From NCBI GenBank assembly GCA_003022435.1, contig PXUA01000008.1:183117-247116 (forward strand): a DNA stretch of 64,000 nt. The letters run 5' to 3'. Origin of the DNA: Bacteroidetes bacterium SW_9_63_38. Its GTDB lineage: Bacteria > Bacteroidota > Rhodothermia > Rhodothermales > Salinibacteraceae. The position numbers and the translations under genes were made by a program. Position 1 is the stretch's first letter; each line of letters begins with the position of its first letter. The notes below the pieces were generated by a model. That model searched no databases and was not told the origin of the DNA. It worked only from the letters and a program-made list of their open reading frames with translations. Below, piece after piece: positions 43,508 through 52,838 of the stretch.

Positions 43508-44464
43508 TTAGCGGTCAGGGGGAGAGAGTGTAGGAAGCGCTCGTTCCAGTTCCGTCCGTCGGGTTTCGAGCCAGTCGGGAAGCTGGAGGGTGCGGCCCAG
43601 AGCGTCCTTCGACTCGTCGGTCACGAACCCGGGGCCGTCCGTGGCAATTTCAAAGAGGATGCCGGAGGTCCAGGTGGGGTCGCGAAAATAAATCGACTGG
43701 AAGTACCGGCGGTCCTTGACCTCGGTGACCTGAATGTCGTGCTCGCGGAGCGACTGCTGCCAGTGGCGCTGCTCCTGCGCGTCGCGGGCCCGGAAGGCCA
43801 CGTGGTGAATGGTGCCCTGTCCCATGCGGCCGGAGGGATGCCGGTCGCGCACCTGCAGGTCCACGAAGCGTGCCCGCTCGGCGTCGGGCGCCTGCAGCCG
43901 GCGTCGGTTTTGATCCTCGTCGACCTGTCCCCAACCGAAGATCTCCGTGAAGAGCTCCAGAGTACGGTCGTCTGCGAAGACGGGGAGGGTGGGGGCGTGC
44001 ATCGATTGGATGGGCTGCTCGACAGGGAGGCCCGCGGAGGTCCAGGCGTCGGGGTTGGGCATTGCGTCGGTCGCCACCAGTTCCAGCGGCAGCCCAGAGG
44101 GATCGTCGAACTGAAGGAGGGGATCCCCGAACCGAGTGGCTCGGCGCACAGCCATGTCGGCCGCCCGGAGGTGTGCCGCCCAGTCGTCAAGCGAGCCGGA
44201 CGGCACTGCGAAGGCGACGGCCTGCACCATGCCGGCCCCGGCGCGTCCCTGCCGGGTGCGGGGCCAGGGGAAAAACGTTGTGATCGTACCGGGCCGCCCG
44301 ACGATGTCGCCGTAGTACAGATGGTACGTCTTCGGGTCGTCGAAGTTGACCGTCGTCTTGACGCGACGGAGGCCGAGGACGCCTGCGTAGAAGGCAAGGT
44401 TGTCCTGAGCGGCCCCTGAAAGGGCCGTGACGTGGTGCAGCCCAGACAGTGTGGGGGAGGCCAT
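43508..44464 (-). CDS. Ring-cleaving dioxygenase (glyoxalase fold), MhqO-like
   Basis: A 318-residue protein of two vicinal-oxygen-chelate modules. The first begins LSGLHHVTALSGAAQDNLAF with metal-ligand His; the second contains IHHVAFRARDAQEQRHWQQS and a Glu ligand in GILFEIATDGPGF near residue 280. FYAGVLGLRRVKTTVNFDDP and YHLYYGDIVGRPGTITTFFP match MhqA/MhqO-type dioxygenases, which open hydroquinone-like rings. It is the first gene of a likely two-gene operon with the carboxylesterase. Confidence 0.88.
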   Translation of the reverse strand: MASPTLSGLHHVTALSGAAQDNLAFYAGVLGLRRVKTTVNFDDPKTYHLYYGDIVGRPGTITTFFPWPRTRQGRAGAGMVQAVAFAVPSGSLDDWAAHLRAADMAVRRATRFGDPLLQFDDPSGLPLELVATDAMPNPDAWTSAGLPVEQPIQSMHAPTLPVFADDRTLELFTEIFGWGQVDEDQNRRRLQAPDAERARFVDLQVRDRHPSGRMGQGTIHHVAFRARDAQEQRHWQQSLREHDIQVTEVKDRRYFQSIYFRDPTWTSGILFEIATDGPGFVTDESKDALGRTLQLPDWLETRRTELERALPTLSPPDR

Positions 44465-44578
44465 CGGAAGGAGGAATGGAAGAGGACAGGAATGGACGAA
44501 GGCAATATCAGAGCCGACGGCGGGACGCGCGGCCCGTCCGGCCCGTTCGGGACGAGGCCCGAGCGGGCGTGCAAGACA

Positions 44579-45016
44579 TCACGAACCAGTCTTGGACGCG
44601 TCCTCCACGATGGCCATCGTACACCGGCTCACGCAGATGAGCTTTTCGCCTTCGTGGTGCAGCTTGACGCTCCACACCTGCGTGGTGCGGCCGGTGTGAA
44701 GGGGGGTCCCGACGGCGACAATGCGCCCCTCGCGCACCGATCGGACGTGGTTGGCGTTCACCTCGAGGCCAACGGCAGTATGGCCCTCGGGAGCGGCGAG
44801 GTACGCCCCAACGCTGGCCACGCTTTCGGCAAGCACGACGCTGACCCCGCCGTGCAGCATGCCGAAGGGCTGGTGATGCCGGGGCGTGACCGGCATCGTT
44901 GCCGTCACGCGCTCCGCGCTCGTGTCCACGAGTTCAATGTCGAGCAGCCCGGCCACGCCGCCGAGGTCGTCGGGGAGGGACTTTTTGGGGGAAGAATTGT
45001 CTGCGCTGGAAGCCAT
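44579..45016 (-). CDS. Hotdog-fold thioesterase (PaaI/ComA2 type)
   Basis: A 145-residue thioesterase starting MASSADNSSPKK at 45016. The hotdog signature PFGMLHGGVSVVLAESVASV lies near residues 56-75, with catalytic Glu in VVLAESVAS, and NANHVRSVREGRIVAVGTPL follows. Such enzymes hydrolyse hydroxyphenylacetyl-, DHNA- or other acyl-CoAs. Proximity to fabF (same strand, upstream, 136 bp between genes) could reflect an acyl role, but they need not be co-transcribed. Confidence 0.87.
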   Translation of the reverse strand: MASSADNSSPKKSLPDDLGGVAGLLDIELVDTSAERVTATMPVTPRHHQPFGMLHGGVSVVLAESVASVGAYLAAPEGHTAVGLEVNANHVRSVREGRIVAVGTPLHTGRTTQVWSVKLHHEGEKLICVSRCTMAIVEDASKTGS

Positions 45017-45152
45017 GATTGGGGGGCGCTGCGGGCAGAAAGGCCGCTTATCGTTGGGGCGTCGCAAGCCCTTCCGAAGAGATCATATCGTCTGTTGTTG
45101 CAAGCAATCCCGGAGATGCCGGGCAGTATGGGGACGGCCAAGAGGAACGCTG

Positions 45153-46415
45153 TTATCCGTCGAACGACGTAAACGCGAGGGTTGTATTGTGGCCGCCGAA
45201 GCCGAACGCATTGGTGAGGGCGGCGTCTACGTCCCGGTTCACGGGACCGTCGATCGTATAGTTCAGGTCGCAGTCGTCGTCGAGTTCCTCAACATTAATT
45301 GTGGGGGGGACCCGGTCCTCGTGGATCGCGAGGATGGTGGCGATGGCTTCGGCCGCCCCGGCGGCGCCGAGCATGTGGCCCGTCATGCTCTTCGTGGCGG
45401 AGATGTTGAGTTCGTAGGCGTGGTCGCCGAAGACGGTCTTAACGGCGTCGGACTCGATGGCGTCGCCCACCGGCGTCGACGTGGCGTGCATGTTGACGTG
45501 ATCGATGTCGGTCGGGGCGAGGTCGGCGTCGTCGAGCGCGCTTTCCATGGCGAGGGCCGCGCCCCGTCCGTCGGGGTCCGGCGCGGCGTAGTGGTGGGCG
45601 TCGTTCGACTTGCCGACGCCGGCGACCTCGGCGTAGATGGGGGCCCCCCGCTCTCGGGCCCGCTCCAATGTCTCGAGGAGGAGCGCTCCGGCGCCTTCGG
45701 CAATCACAAAGCCGTCGCGGTCCTTGTCGAAGGGGCGGCTAGCCTTCTCGGGGGCGTCGTTGCGGGTGGACATGGCCCGCATCGAGGAGAAGCCCCCCAC
45801 GCAGAGTTCATTGACCGACGCCTCGGTGCCGCCGACGAGCATTGCGTCGGCGTGGCCCCGCTGCATGAGCAGGAGGCCGTCGGTGATGGCGTCGTTGCCG
45901 GTGGCGCACGCGCTCACCACGCAGTGGTTCGGGCCGCGGAGCGTGTGCTGCATCGCGATGAGTCCCGCCGCCATGTTGCTGATCATCATGGGGACGAAAA
46001 AGGGAGAGATCCGGCGGGCACCGTTCTCCTCCAGGTTCAGCACCTCGTCCACGAAGATGTTGCTGCCGCCGACACCAGTACCCATCACGACGCCGATCCG
46101 GTCGCGCGTCTCGTCGTCGAGGGTGTCCGTGTCGAGCCCCGCGTCCTCGAAGGCCTGCTGCGTGACCGCCAGCGCGTACTGACTGAACAAGTCCTGGCGC
46201 CGCACCTGCTTCGGGTCGAGGTACGGCTCCGGGTCGAAGTCGTCGACCTCACAGGCGATCTTAGACCGCACGTCAGAGGCGTCGAACTTCGTGATAGGGC
46301 CGGCCCCGCTTGTGCCGGACTGGAGGCCGTCCCAGTACTCGGCAACCGTGTTGCCGATGGGCGTGAGGGCGCCGAGACCTGTGACGACGACGCGATGGGC
46401 GGAGGAAGAAGCCAT
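45153..46415 (-). CDS. fabF: Beta-ketoacyl-ACP synthase II
   Basis: A 420-residue condensing enzyme of fatty acid elongation, joining acyl-ACP or the enzyme-bound acyl group with malonyl-ACP. It begins RVVVTGLGALTPIGNTVAEY. The active-site Cys is in VVSACATGNDAI near residue 165. The two His lie in VNMHATSTPVGD near 307 and KSMTGHMLGAAGAAEA near 344. NAFGFGGHNTTLAF closes the fold. The start is at 46415 (MASSSAHR) or three codons earlier. No acpP or other fab gene is adjacent. Confidence 0.96.
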   Translation of the reverse strand: MASSSAHRVVVTGLGALTPIGNTVAEYWDGLQSGTSGAGPITKFDASDVRSKIACEVDDFDPEPYLDPKQVRRQDLFSQYALAVTQQAFEDAGLDTDTLDDETRDRIGVVMGTGVGGSNIFVDEVLNLEENGARRISPFFVPMMISNMAAGLIAMQHTLRGPNHCVVSACATGNDAITDGLLLMQRGHADAMLVGGTEASVNELCVGGFSSMRAMSTRNDAPEKASRPFDKDRDGFVIAEGAGALLLETLERARERGAPIYAEVAGVGKSNDAHHYAAPDPDGRGAALAMESALDDADLAPTDIDHVNMHATSTPVGDAIESDAVKTVFGDHAYELNISATKSMTGHMLGAAGAAEAIATILAIHEDRVPPTINVEELDDDCDLNYTIDGPVNRDVDAALTNAFGFGGHNTTLAFTSFDG

Positions 46416-46424
46416 GAGGAACAA

Positions 46425-46854
46425 TCACTGATCAACAGTCGGTGCCGGAAGCAGTCCGGACGGCTGGAGGCACCATCAAACGCGAATGCAAAGCGAGGGC
46501 TGCAGAGCGTGGAGGGGCGCACTCTTGTCCAGGAATGTCGGGGGACATCTGGGAACGTCGGACGACGAGAAGAGCGAACCGATGACTCACGGGACATCCA
46601 CAGCCTAGCGGATTCAGTGTAGCGTCTCGCCCGCTTTGACGCAAACGCACGCCCCGCCGTCACGCGGATTTAACCCGTCAGGGAGCCCGTGGAGGCCGCA
46701 AATGGGAGCAAACGCGGTCGCCGGGGTTTCTTCTGCGGTGCACGTTTTTATATTAAGGGATGTACCCGCGGCGGATGGGTTCATGTGCAACTCCGGTGGC
46801 CTTCCGCCGCCCCCTTTTTCTTCGCCTCCCTTCACGAGTCGATTCTGAACACCG
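46425..46854. other. Divergent intergenic region between fabF and a membrane protein gene
   Basis: About 430 bp with no gene. An AT-rich word, TTTTTATATTAAGG near 46745-46758, stands out about 100 bp upstream of the plus-strand gene and may be part of its promoter. The rest is featureless GC-rich DNA. Confidence 0.45.
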
Positions 46855-47685
46855 ATGCCTACTCGTTCTGCCTTCCGGTTCGACCCGAAAGCCATCCTCG
46901 GTTCGTTCGTCGTCGGGGTTGTTTTCGTCGTCCTGCTGACGTGGATGAACGGAAATGCCTTCGCTGCTCCCACCTTTCCCCTGCTGGCTATGACCTCCGG
47001 CTTCATTCTGGCCGGGGTGTCCTACGGATATCTCAGTGAAGGGGAAACCGTCTTAGAGCCCATGCTGTCCGCCGTTTTGGTGGCCATCGTCTCCTACTTA
47101 ATCATCACGGCCCTCAACCTACAGTGCTTCGCCGGGCTCATGGATGAAGGGACGTACACGTACATGATGGTCATCTCGTTTATGAACGGCGTCATTCTCA
47201 CCTTCGCCGGGGCCTGGGCCGGGGAGAAGCTGGAGCGCACATACGCGGGCTCCGAAGCGGCGGCCATGGAGTGGGGCTGGATCGTCGCCGGGGTCATCTT
47301 GGGGTTTGCCGTGAGTCTCTTTCTCGCCAACTTCGTGGTCTGGCTCTTCGGCCTCTTCGCGGGCGCCTACGCGGCCCTGCAGCCGAATAACGCGTGGGTG
47401 ATGCTGTTCGTCGTCTTCCTCGGGCTGCAGGCCACCGGGTACGTCTGCGCGTTCCGGTCGCCGGGCGACACCTCCTACGAGGCCGCCGTGTCGGGGTTCA
47501 TCACGCTCGTGCTCCTGATCGACGTGTTCGTCTTCACGCTCGCCGGGGTGGCCGGCGATCCCGTGCTCTCGTACCTCCGCATCGTGCTTGTGCTCTTCGT
47601 GGGCCTGCTGGCCTCGCTGGTCGGCGGCTACGTGGGCGAACGCATGCAGATTGAGGTGGAGGGACGCCCGCCCGCAGATGTCTAG
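46855..47685 (+). CDS. Polytopic membrane protein of unknown family
   Basis: A 276-residue protein with about seven hydrophobic helices, for example SFVVGVVFVVLLTW near residue 20, LLAMTSGFILAGVSYGYL near 45, MLSAVLVAIVSYLIITAL near 70, IVAGVILGFAVSLFLANFVV near 145 and FITLVLLIDVFVFTLAG near 215. A GYVGERM motif ends the last helix. I cannot name the family; nothing nearby suggests a role. Its TAG stop lies inside the left arm of the 105-bp inverted-repeat element. Confidence 0.7.
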   Translation: MPTRSAFRFDPKAILGSFVVGVVFVVLLTWMNGNAFAAPTFPLLAMTSGFILAGVSYGYLSEGETVLEPMLSAVLVAIVSYLIITALNLQCFAGLMDEGTYTYMMVISFMNGVILTFAGAWAGEKLERTYAGSEAAAMEWGWIVAGVILGFAVSLFLANFVVWLFGLFAGAYAALQPNNAWVMLFVVFLGLQATGYVCAFRSPGDTSYEAAVSGFITLVLLIDVFVFTLAGVAGDPVLSYLRIVLVLFVGLLASLVGGYVGERMQIEVEGRPPADV

Positions 47686-47786
47686 TGCAGCTTCAAACGA
47701 TCTTTTGGGGAAAGCAGTTTGCTATTGCTCCAAGCTCCAGCTTGAGGTATCTCGATTGCACAACGGACCAGTTGAAGCTGCACTAG
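47682..47786. mobile_element. MITE-like 105-bp element with 15-bp inverted ends
   Basis: CTAGTGCAGCTTCAA (47682-47696) and TTGAAGCTGCACTAG (47772-47786) are exact reverse complements bracketing 75 bp. An inner small hairpin CAAGCT-CC-AGCTTG lies near 47728-47741. The left end supplies the stop codon of the membrane protein gene. No transposase is encoded, so if mobile it would depend on an enzyme elsewhere. It may instead fold as a structured 3' end of the transcript. Confidence 0.6.
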
Positions 47787-47823
47787 GGACTTGATCCTGT
47801 CAAGCAGCTGGGGGAAGGCAGCG

Positions 47824-48762
47824 CTACGGACATGTGCTGTCTCCCCCCAGGAATTTTTCGACGCACTGGACCTGGATCGTATCCTTCTTCTGGACGTAGC
47901 TGGCAAAGATCCCCGTGCCGCCCTCAACGTGCTCAATGACGTTTGGGAATTCCCCGGGCGGGACGCTCCCCTGAGCCGCCTCGGACCGGAGAAAGTCGTA
48001 GTAATTGTCGTCGACGAGATTGATACCGACCTCGTTCGTGCCGAAGAAGGCGACTCCGATCCAGGGCAGGTCCACGCGTACCTGATCGCCGCTGGACGAA
48101 AAGTTGGCCTGATTCAGAAGGCCCGACGAGTTGATGCGAAACGACGAGAGGCTGTCCTCGTCCGCGTCGTAGCTGGCCCGATAGAAGGGAGTAAGCTCCG
48201 ACGCGTCCAGCGCGGTTCCGGAGGGTACCTTTACGGTAAAGAAGTACACGTTCTGCCGGGCCGGCTCATATTGTTGGGACTCTGCCCTCGGCGGATCAAT
48301 GACGAAGGACGGTTGCTTCGTAGTATTCTGGAAGACTGTCGTGGTGTTCTCAACGTTCTCGAGCGTGAAGGCATCGGGAACAGTGGTCATCGACGTGACG
48401 GGCTGGCCGTCGGTGGTTTCCACCTGGAGCTGGTACGAAGTCTGAGGGGTCACCGTCGGCGGGGAGGAGGCCTGGGGCACGTACACGCCGGCCGTGCTCG
48501 TCTCGGTGTAGGGAGTTGTATTGCCGTTGTCGAGGTTCTTGATCTCGACATCCGCGTTTTCGACGGCCCCCTCCTCCGGAGTAATTGCCTCCCGGGCCCC
48601 GACCGTGCGCGAGAGCCACACCGTATCGAGCGGGGCGTTCGCTTTCTGGTAGGACTCTACGACGACCTGCGAGTCCTCGGGCGGCGTAGCGGTGGTGTCA
48701 CAACCAGCCAGCACGGCGGCCGGCAGCAGCACGCACAGAATGGGAAGGCGGAACGAGTACAT
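47824..48762 (-). CDS. DUF4249-type lipoprotein paired with a TonB receptor
   Basis: A 312-residue lipoprotein starting MYSFRLPILCVLL at 48762, lipobox AVLAGC with lipidated Cys near residue 20. The remainder is strand-rich (VENADVEIKNLDNGNTTPYT, SYQLQVETTDGQPVTS), like DUF4249 proteins of Bacteroidota, which usually sit beside a TonB-dependent receptor. It lies 59 bp after that receptor gene on the same strand. A role as a surface lid or ligand-capture partner, like SusD, is an analogy. Confidence 0.78.
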   Translation of the reverse strand: MYSFRLPILCVLLPAAVLAGCDTTATPPEDSQVVVESYQKANAPLDTVWLSRTVGAREAITPEEGAVENADVEIKNLDNGNTTPYTETSTAGVYVPQASSPPTVTPQTSYQLQVETTDGQPVTSMTTVPDAFTLENVENTTTVFQNTTKQPSFVIDPPRAESQQYEPARQNVYFFTVKVPSGTALDASELTPFYRASYDADEDSLSSFRINSSGLLNQANFSSSGDQVRVDLPWIGVAFFGTNEVGINLVDDNYYDFLRSEAAQGSVPPGEFPNVIEHVEGGTGIFASYVQKKDTIQVQCVEKFLGGDSTCP

Positions 48763-48821
48763 GAGGAAGCTGAAGGAGGAAACAGGGGACACTGCGGAGA
48801 GGCGGTCGCACGTCATCGCTG

Positions 48822-51122
48822 CTAAAATGTGAGGCTGAACGACAGATTGGGAATCGGCACCGGGATCTGCGGGACCTCTGTACGCTCGATGGTGCCGTCG
48901 GGGTCGGTGGGGAACTGGTAGAACCAGACGTTGCGCCGGGCATAGGCGTTGATTACCTGGAATTGCAGTTCATAGTCCGCGACCCCAAAGAACTGCCCGG
49001 TCCGGGCAACGCCCACGTCGAGGCGATGGTACGCCGGCAGGCGTGCGGAGTTGAAGGCACTGAGAAACGTGTTGTCGCCCTGCGGGCCGGACTGGCCGGG
49101 GCCGTTGTTTCGCTCAAAGCGCTGGGACGGCTCGGTGTAGGCCCGGCCGGTGTTGTAGTTGAACGTGCTCGACAGTCGCCAGGCGTCGGTGAGCTTGTAT
49201 TTCGCCGCCAGGGTGAGGCTATGCGTGCGGTCGTAGTTGGGCGGGTAGTACTGCGGGTCCCCATTCTCGGACGTGTTGATGTTGGGGAAGCGTCGCTCCG
49301 TCCGGCCGAGCGTGTAGCTGAGGAACCCGCCGAGCCGACCCTCCTGACGGCGGAGAAGCACCTCCACACCGTAGGCCCGCCCGTCTCCGAAGCGGAACTG
49401 ATCGGCGTACGAGACGCCGGCGTCGTCGGCACGGAACGGGTCCTGCTGGAAGAGGTCGCGCATCGTCCGCCCGTAGCCCTCGACCTCCAGCTGCACACCG
49501 CGCCCGAGATTGGCCTTCACCCCGAGGGCCACCTGATCGCCGTACGACGGAGCGACTCCGGTGTCCGACATGAACCACGTATCGAACGCCGTAAAGAGCT
49601 GACTCGTCTCCAGCGTCAGGAACTGATGATAGCGGCCGTACGCGGCCTGAAGCTGAACCGACGAGGTAAGATTGTAGTCCACCGAGAGGCGTGGTGAAAA
49701 CCGCCAGAAGTTGCCGCCGCTGAAGTAGGTGCCCCGAAGGCCGCCCTTCAGCGTCCAGGTCGAGTTGGGCTCATAGGTGTCCTCCACGTACACCGCGGCA
49801 CTCTGGGCCGTGAGGGTTTGGTCGAAGGTTTCCGTGCCGTCGAACGTATTGCGCAGGCTGAACGACAGGAGGCTGGATGCGAGCCCGCCCTTCACAGTAT
49901 GGGTTTCGCTGGGCGTATACTCCACATCGGCGTCCAGGGACAGATCGCGCACGCCGTTCTCCTGCGTGAACGAGGTCCCCCCGGCCTCTGCCTCCGGAGT
50001 GCTTTTGTACCGCGATCCCGTGACTCGCAGCGTCGAAAACACCTGATCGCCGAAGAGATGAGTCCAATCGGCGCTTACGGTCTGGTTGCCGTAGTTGACA
50101 TCGAATTGGGAGGCGGCCTGTGGGGAGATCTCCAGAAAGTCCTGTCCGCCGTAGAAGGACAGGGACGCCTTGTCGTCGGGCCAGGCGTTGTAGGTGACCT
50201 TCGCGTTGACGTCGTAAAACGAAAAGCTGTCCGGAATCCCGTCCGCGTCGGTACTGCGGAGGGCCGCGAGGACCGGTTCAAGCGTGGAGCGACGCACGGC
50301 GACCATGTACGAACCCGCCGGGTCGTCGTCGGAGCCGCCGTACGGACCCTCCACGTAGGCGCGGGAGGCAAGCAATCCGAGGCTGAAGCCCCCGGTCGTT
50401 TCGCGACGGTTGCCCTCCTTGTTGTAGATGGACACGACGCTCCCGAGCCGCCCCCCGTACTCAGCCGGGTAGGCGCCCTTGTACAGCTGCACGTCCTTGA
50501 TGGCGTCCGGGTTGAACGTGGAGAAGAACCCGAAGAAGTGGGTGGGGTTGTAGACCGTCGTGCCGTCGAGCTGAACCAGTGTCTGGTCGGGACTTCCGCC
50601 GCGGATGTAGAGGTTGCTGGAGTAGTCGGAGGCGGTTGTCACGCCCGGCAGGAGGCTCAGCGAGCGAAACACGTCCGGCTCCAGCACCGAGGGCAACTCG
50701 GTCACGTCGGCGGTCTGCAGCTGATCGGTGCCAAGCTGCTGTTCAATCTCCTCGTCTTGCTCTTCGCCGGTGACGACCACCTCCTCGGTCTGCACCTTGG
50801 TCGGTGTGAGTTCAACATCGAACCGTTTTCCCTCGCCCGCCGCGAGCGTCACCTCTTCCGTGCGCGTCTGAAAGCCGACGTACGAGAAGACCACCGTGTA
50901 CGTGCCGGGCTCGAGGCTGGGAAGCGTGTAGTAGCCATCGTTGTTGGTGGCGGTTCCCTGGCTGGTTCCCTTGACCACGACATTGGCCTGCAGGAGCGTC
51001 TCTCCGGTGTCGGCCGCCCGGACGTAGCCGCGGAGGGAGGCGGCGTCCTGTGCGGTTACCGGGGCCGTCCACAGCAGGGCAGGAACGAGGAGGGAGAGCA
51101 CGAAGCCGAGACGAGAATGCAT
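48822..51122 (-). CDS. TonB-dependent outer-membrane receptor with regulatory-like domain
   Basis: A 766-residue receptor starting MHSRLGFVLSLLV at 51122, with signal peptide ending near PVTAQ. A carboxypeptidase-regulatory-like domain (LRGYVRAADTGETLLQANVV) covers residues about 27-105. The plug follows, with ASDYSSNLYIRGGSPDQTLV and LDGTTVYNPTHFFGFFSTFN. The barrel ends PVPIPNLSFSLTF with terminal Phe. The plug form with YIRGGSPDQ is typical of receptors paired with DUF4249 lipoproteins. The ligand is unknown. Confidence 0.93.
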   Translation of the reverse strand: MHSRLGFVLSLLVPALLWTAPVTAQDAASLRGYVRAADTGETLLQANVVVKGTSQGTATNNDGYYTLPSLEPGTYTVVFSYVGFQTRTEEVTLAAGEGKRFDVELTPTKVQTEEVVVTGEEQDEEIEQQLGTDQLQTADVTELPSVLEPDVFRSLSLLPGVTTASDYSSNLYIRGGSPDQTLVQLDGTTVYNPTHFFGFFSTFNPDAIKDVQLYKGAYPAEYGGRLGSVVSIYNKEGNRRETTGGFSLGLLASRAYVEGPYGGSDDDPAGSYMVAVRRSTLEPVLAALRSTDADGIPDSFSFYDVNAKVTYNAWPDDKASLSFYGGQDFLEISPQAASQFDVNYGNQTVSADWTHLFGDQVFSTLRVTGSRYKSTPEAEAGGTSFTQENGVRDLSLDADVEYTPSETHTVKGGLASSLLSFSLRNTFDGTETFDQTLTAQSAAVYVEDTYEPNSTWTLKGGLRGTYFSGGNFWRFSPRLSVDYNLTSSVQLQAAYGRYHQFLTLETSQLFTAFDTWFMSDTGVAPSYGDQVALGVKANLGRGVQLEVEGYGRTMRDLFQQDPFRADDAGVSYADQFRFGDGRAYGVEVLLRRQEGRLGGFLSYTLGRTERRFPNINTSENGDPQYYPPNYDRTHSLTLAAKYKLTDAWRLSSTFNYNTGRAYTEPSQRFERNNGPGQSGPQGDNTFLSAFNSARLPAYHRLDVGVARTGQFFGVADYELQFQVINAYARRNVWFYQFPTDPDGTIERTEVPQIPVPIPNLSFSLTF

Positions 51123-51414
51123 CGGGGCGGGAACGGTTGGCACCGGAAGTGATATTGCGAAAGGAGCCGGGACGGACATCGGCGGAGAGGACCGGGCACC
51201 GGACCTGTATTGGGGCCGACGGAAGACAAGGTCGAAGATTTGAGAGGCAGGGGGCATTGCTTCTCGACCCAATTTTCACACCAGGAAATGGGCAATGATC
51301 CGGGGGGAGCGAGATTTATAGAGATATCAACCCTCGTTTACATGGCTGGGACGGGGAGGGAAAAGAAGGCCCGTATCGGATTGATTCCTTTTCGCTTTCG
51401 ACTGAACAGCCGTC

Positions 51415-51927
51415 ATGACGAGTCGACTGATTATCATTTTGGGCCTTGTGCTCGGGATGAGTGCGGCCGGTGGGCCTCCTGTCTCTGCCCAGGGGGAGGC
51501 AGGGTCCGCGGCGACGGAGCAGGCCGCCCGGACGGCGGCGCGGGCATGGCTCGGGTTGCTGGCGGAGCGGGAGTTTGAGGAGAGCTGGGATGAAGCTGCC
51601 CCGCTTCTCCGAGAGCGTGTGGACCGGGACGTGTGGAAGCAGCGGGCCGCGCAGCTGGTGGACTCGATCGGGGCCGCGTCGGCTCGGACATTTACGACCG
51701 TCCAGTTCCAGGACACCCTTCGGCAGAGCACGGGGCCGTTCGTGATCCTACGCGCCCGGGCCACGTACGACATCGGGGGCTTCGAGGAGCACCTCGTGCT
51801 CACGCTGGTGGACGAAGAGTGGCGCGTGGCCGGGTATCGGGTCACCCCGCTCCGGCGGCCAACTCCGTCAAGGGCACGACCACGCCCGCCGGGGCCGCGA
51901 TCGTCGCGTCGGGGCGGTGGGTCATAG
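51415..51927 (+). CDS. Secreted DUF4019 protein (copy 1)
   Basis: A 170-residue exported protein with signal peptide (LIIILGLVLGMSAAGG, cleavage near SAQG). Residues about 35-140 fit DUF4019: AARAWLGLLAEREFEESWDE, VDRDVWKQRAAQLVDSIGA, VILRARATYDIGGFEEHLVL and DEEWRVAGYRV. Function of DUF4019 is not known. The last 25 or so residues are Arg/Pro-rich and unlike the family, so the 3' end may be frameshifted or read into non-coding DNA. Another DUF4019 gene follows 127 bp later. Confidence 0.75.
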   Translation: MTSRLIIILGLVLGMSAAGGPPVSAQGEAGSAATEQAARTAARAWLGLLAEREFEESWDEAAPLLRERVDRDVWKQRAAQLVDSIGAASARTFTTVQFQDTLRQSTGPFVILRARATYDIGGFEEHLVLTLVDEEWRVAGYRVTPLRRPTPSRARPRPPGPRSSRRGGGS

Positions 51928-52054
51928 CGCGCAACTGCGCACGCTCCGCCCGGTATGGGCCGTATCCCCCGCTGCGTGCCTTCGCATTTGGTAACAGTAC
52001 GAGCGATCCCCTACACTCAGGGTCGCGGCCTTCTTCACAGATCTCGCCCACGCG

Positions 52055-52810
52055 ATGCCCTGCCTCGTTCGAAGTACGTGCCTCGTTGTCCTCGCTTTGC
52101 TCACCGGCGTTGCTCCACTGTACGCTCAGGAGGCGGACACCACCGCAACGGATCCTGCGGCAACGGACACCACTGCGGCCGAGACGACGACCGCCGATAC
52201 GACCGTCACAGATACGACCGTTACGGACACGACGCGGACGGATACGATAACCACGGAGGCCGCTCGTCCGGACACGGCGACAATCAACTCCGCCGCCGCG
52301 CGCCGACGGGCACAACGGCGGACTAAGGCCGACAGTCTCGCGGATGTAGTGAGCCGCCGTGTCACGGCCCGGCGGGACAGTCTCATCGAGCGACAGAAGG
52401 CGGCGACGGCGGGTGCACGATCTGCCGCCGAGGACTGGCTGGCCCTCACCGACGCCGGCCGGTTCGACGAGAGCTGGCGGGCCGCCGACTCAACGTTGCA
52501 GGCGCGGATTTCCCGAGAGTTGTGGATCGATCAGGGGCGACGGGTCCGGAGCCGGCTCGACACGGTGCGGTCCCGCCTGCTGGCGCGGACCCAGTATCGA
52601 GACTCCACGGCGCTCGTCCCGGGCAATCAGCCAGTGGTCCTTCTGCAGTACGCCACCACATTCGACCGCGGACGCACGCTGGAGGCGGTCGTGACGACGA
52701 AGCGGGATACCACCTGGAAGGTAGCCAGCTACCGGGTCGTGGCGGCGCCGGACACCGCGGTGGCCAATACCGTCGCCGCGGATACGACGGCGGCGGACAC
52801 GGAGCAATAG
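52055..52810 (+). CDS. Secreted DUF4019 protein with Thr/Asp-rich linker (copy 2)
   Basis: A 251-residue exported protein: signal peptide (CLVVLALLTGVAPLYAQ), then about 70 residues of low-complexity TDTT repeats (ADTTVTDTTVTDTTRTDT), a basic helix, and a DUF4019 domain from about residue 120 (AAEDWLALTDAGRFDESWRA, SRELWIDQGRRVRSRLDTV, TTWKVASYRVV). The Thr-rich part looks like an extracytoplasmic linker. It is a tandem paralogue of the gene upstream; two broken copies lie at the right end of the window. Confidence 0.75.
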   Translation: MPCLVRSTCLVVLALLTGVAPLYAQEADTTATDPAATDTTAAETTTADTTVTDTTVTDTTRTDTITTEAARPDTATINSAAARRRAQRRTKADSLADVVSRRVTARRDSLIERQKAATAGARSAAEDWLALTDAGRFDESWRAADSTLQARISRELWIDQGRRVRSRLDTVRSRLLARTQYRDSTALVPGNQPVVLLQYATTFDRGRTLEAVVTTKRDTTWKVASYRVVAAPDTAVANTVAADTTAADTEQ

Positions 52811-52838
52811 TGCGTTACGCCTCGGTTCCTACGAGCGC

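Noticed and set aside
47682..47786. Intrinsic terminator for the membrane-protein gene
   Set aside because: The arms are separated by 75 bp and no T run follows, so a hairpin terminator does not fit.
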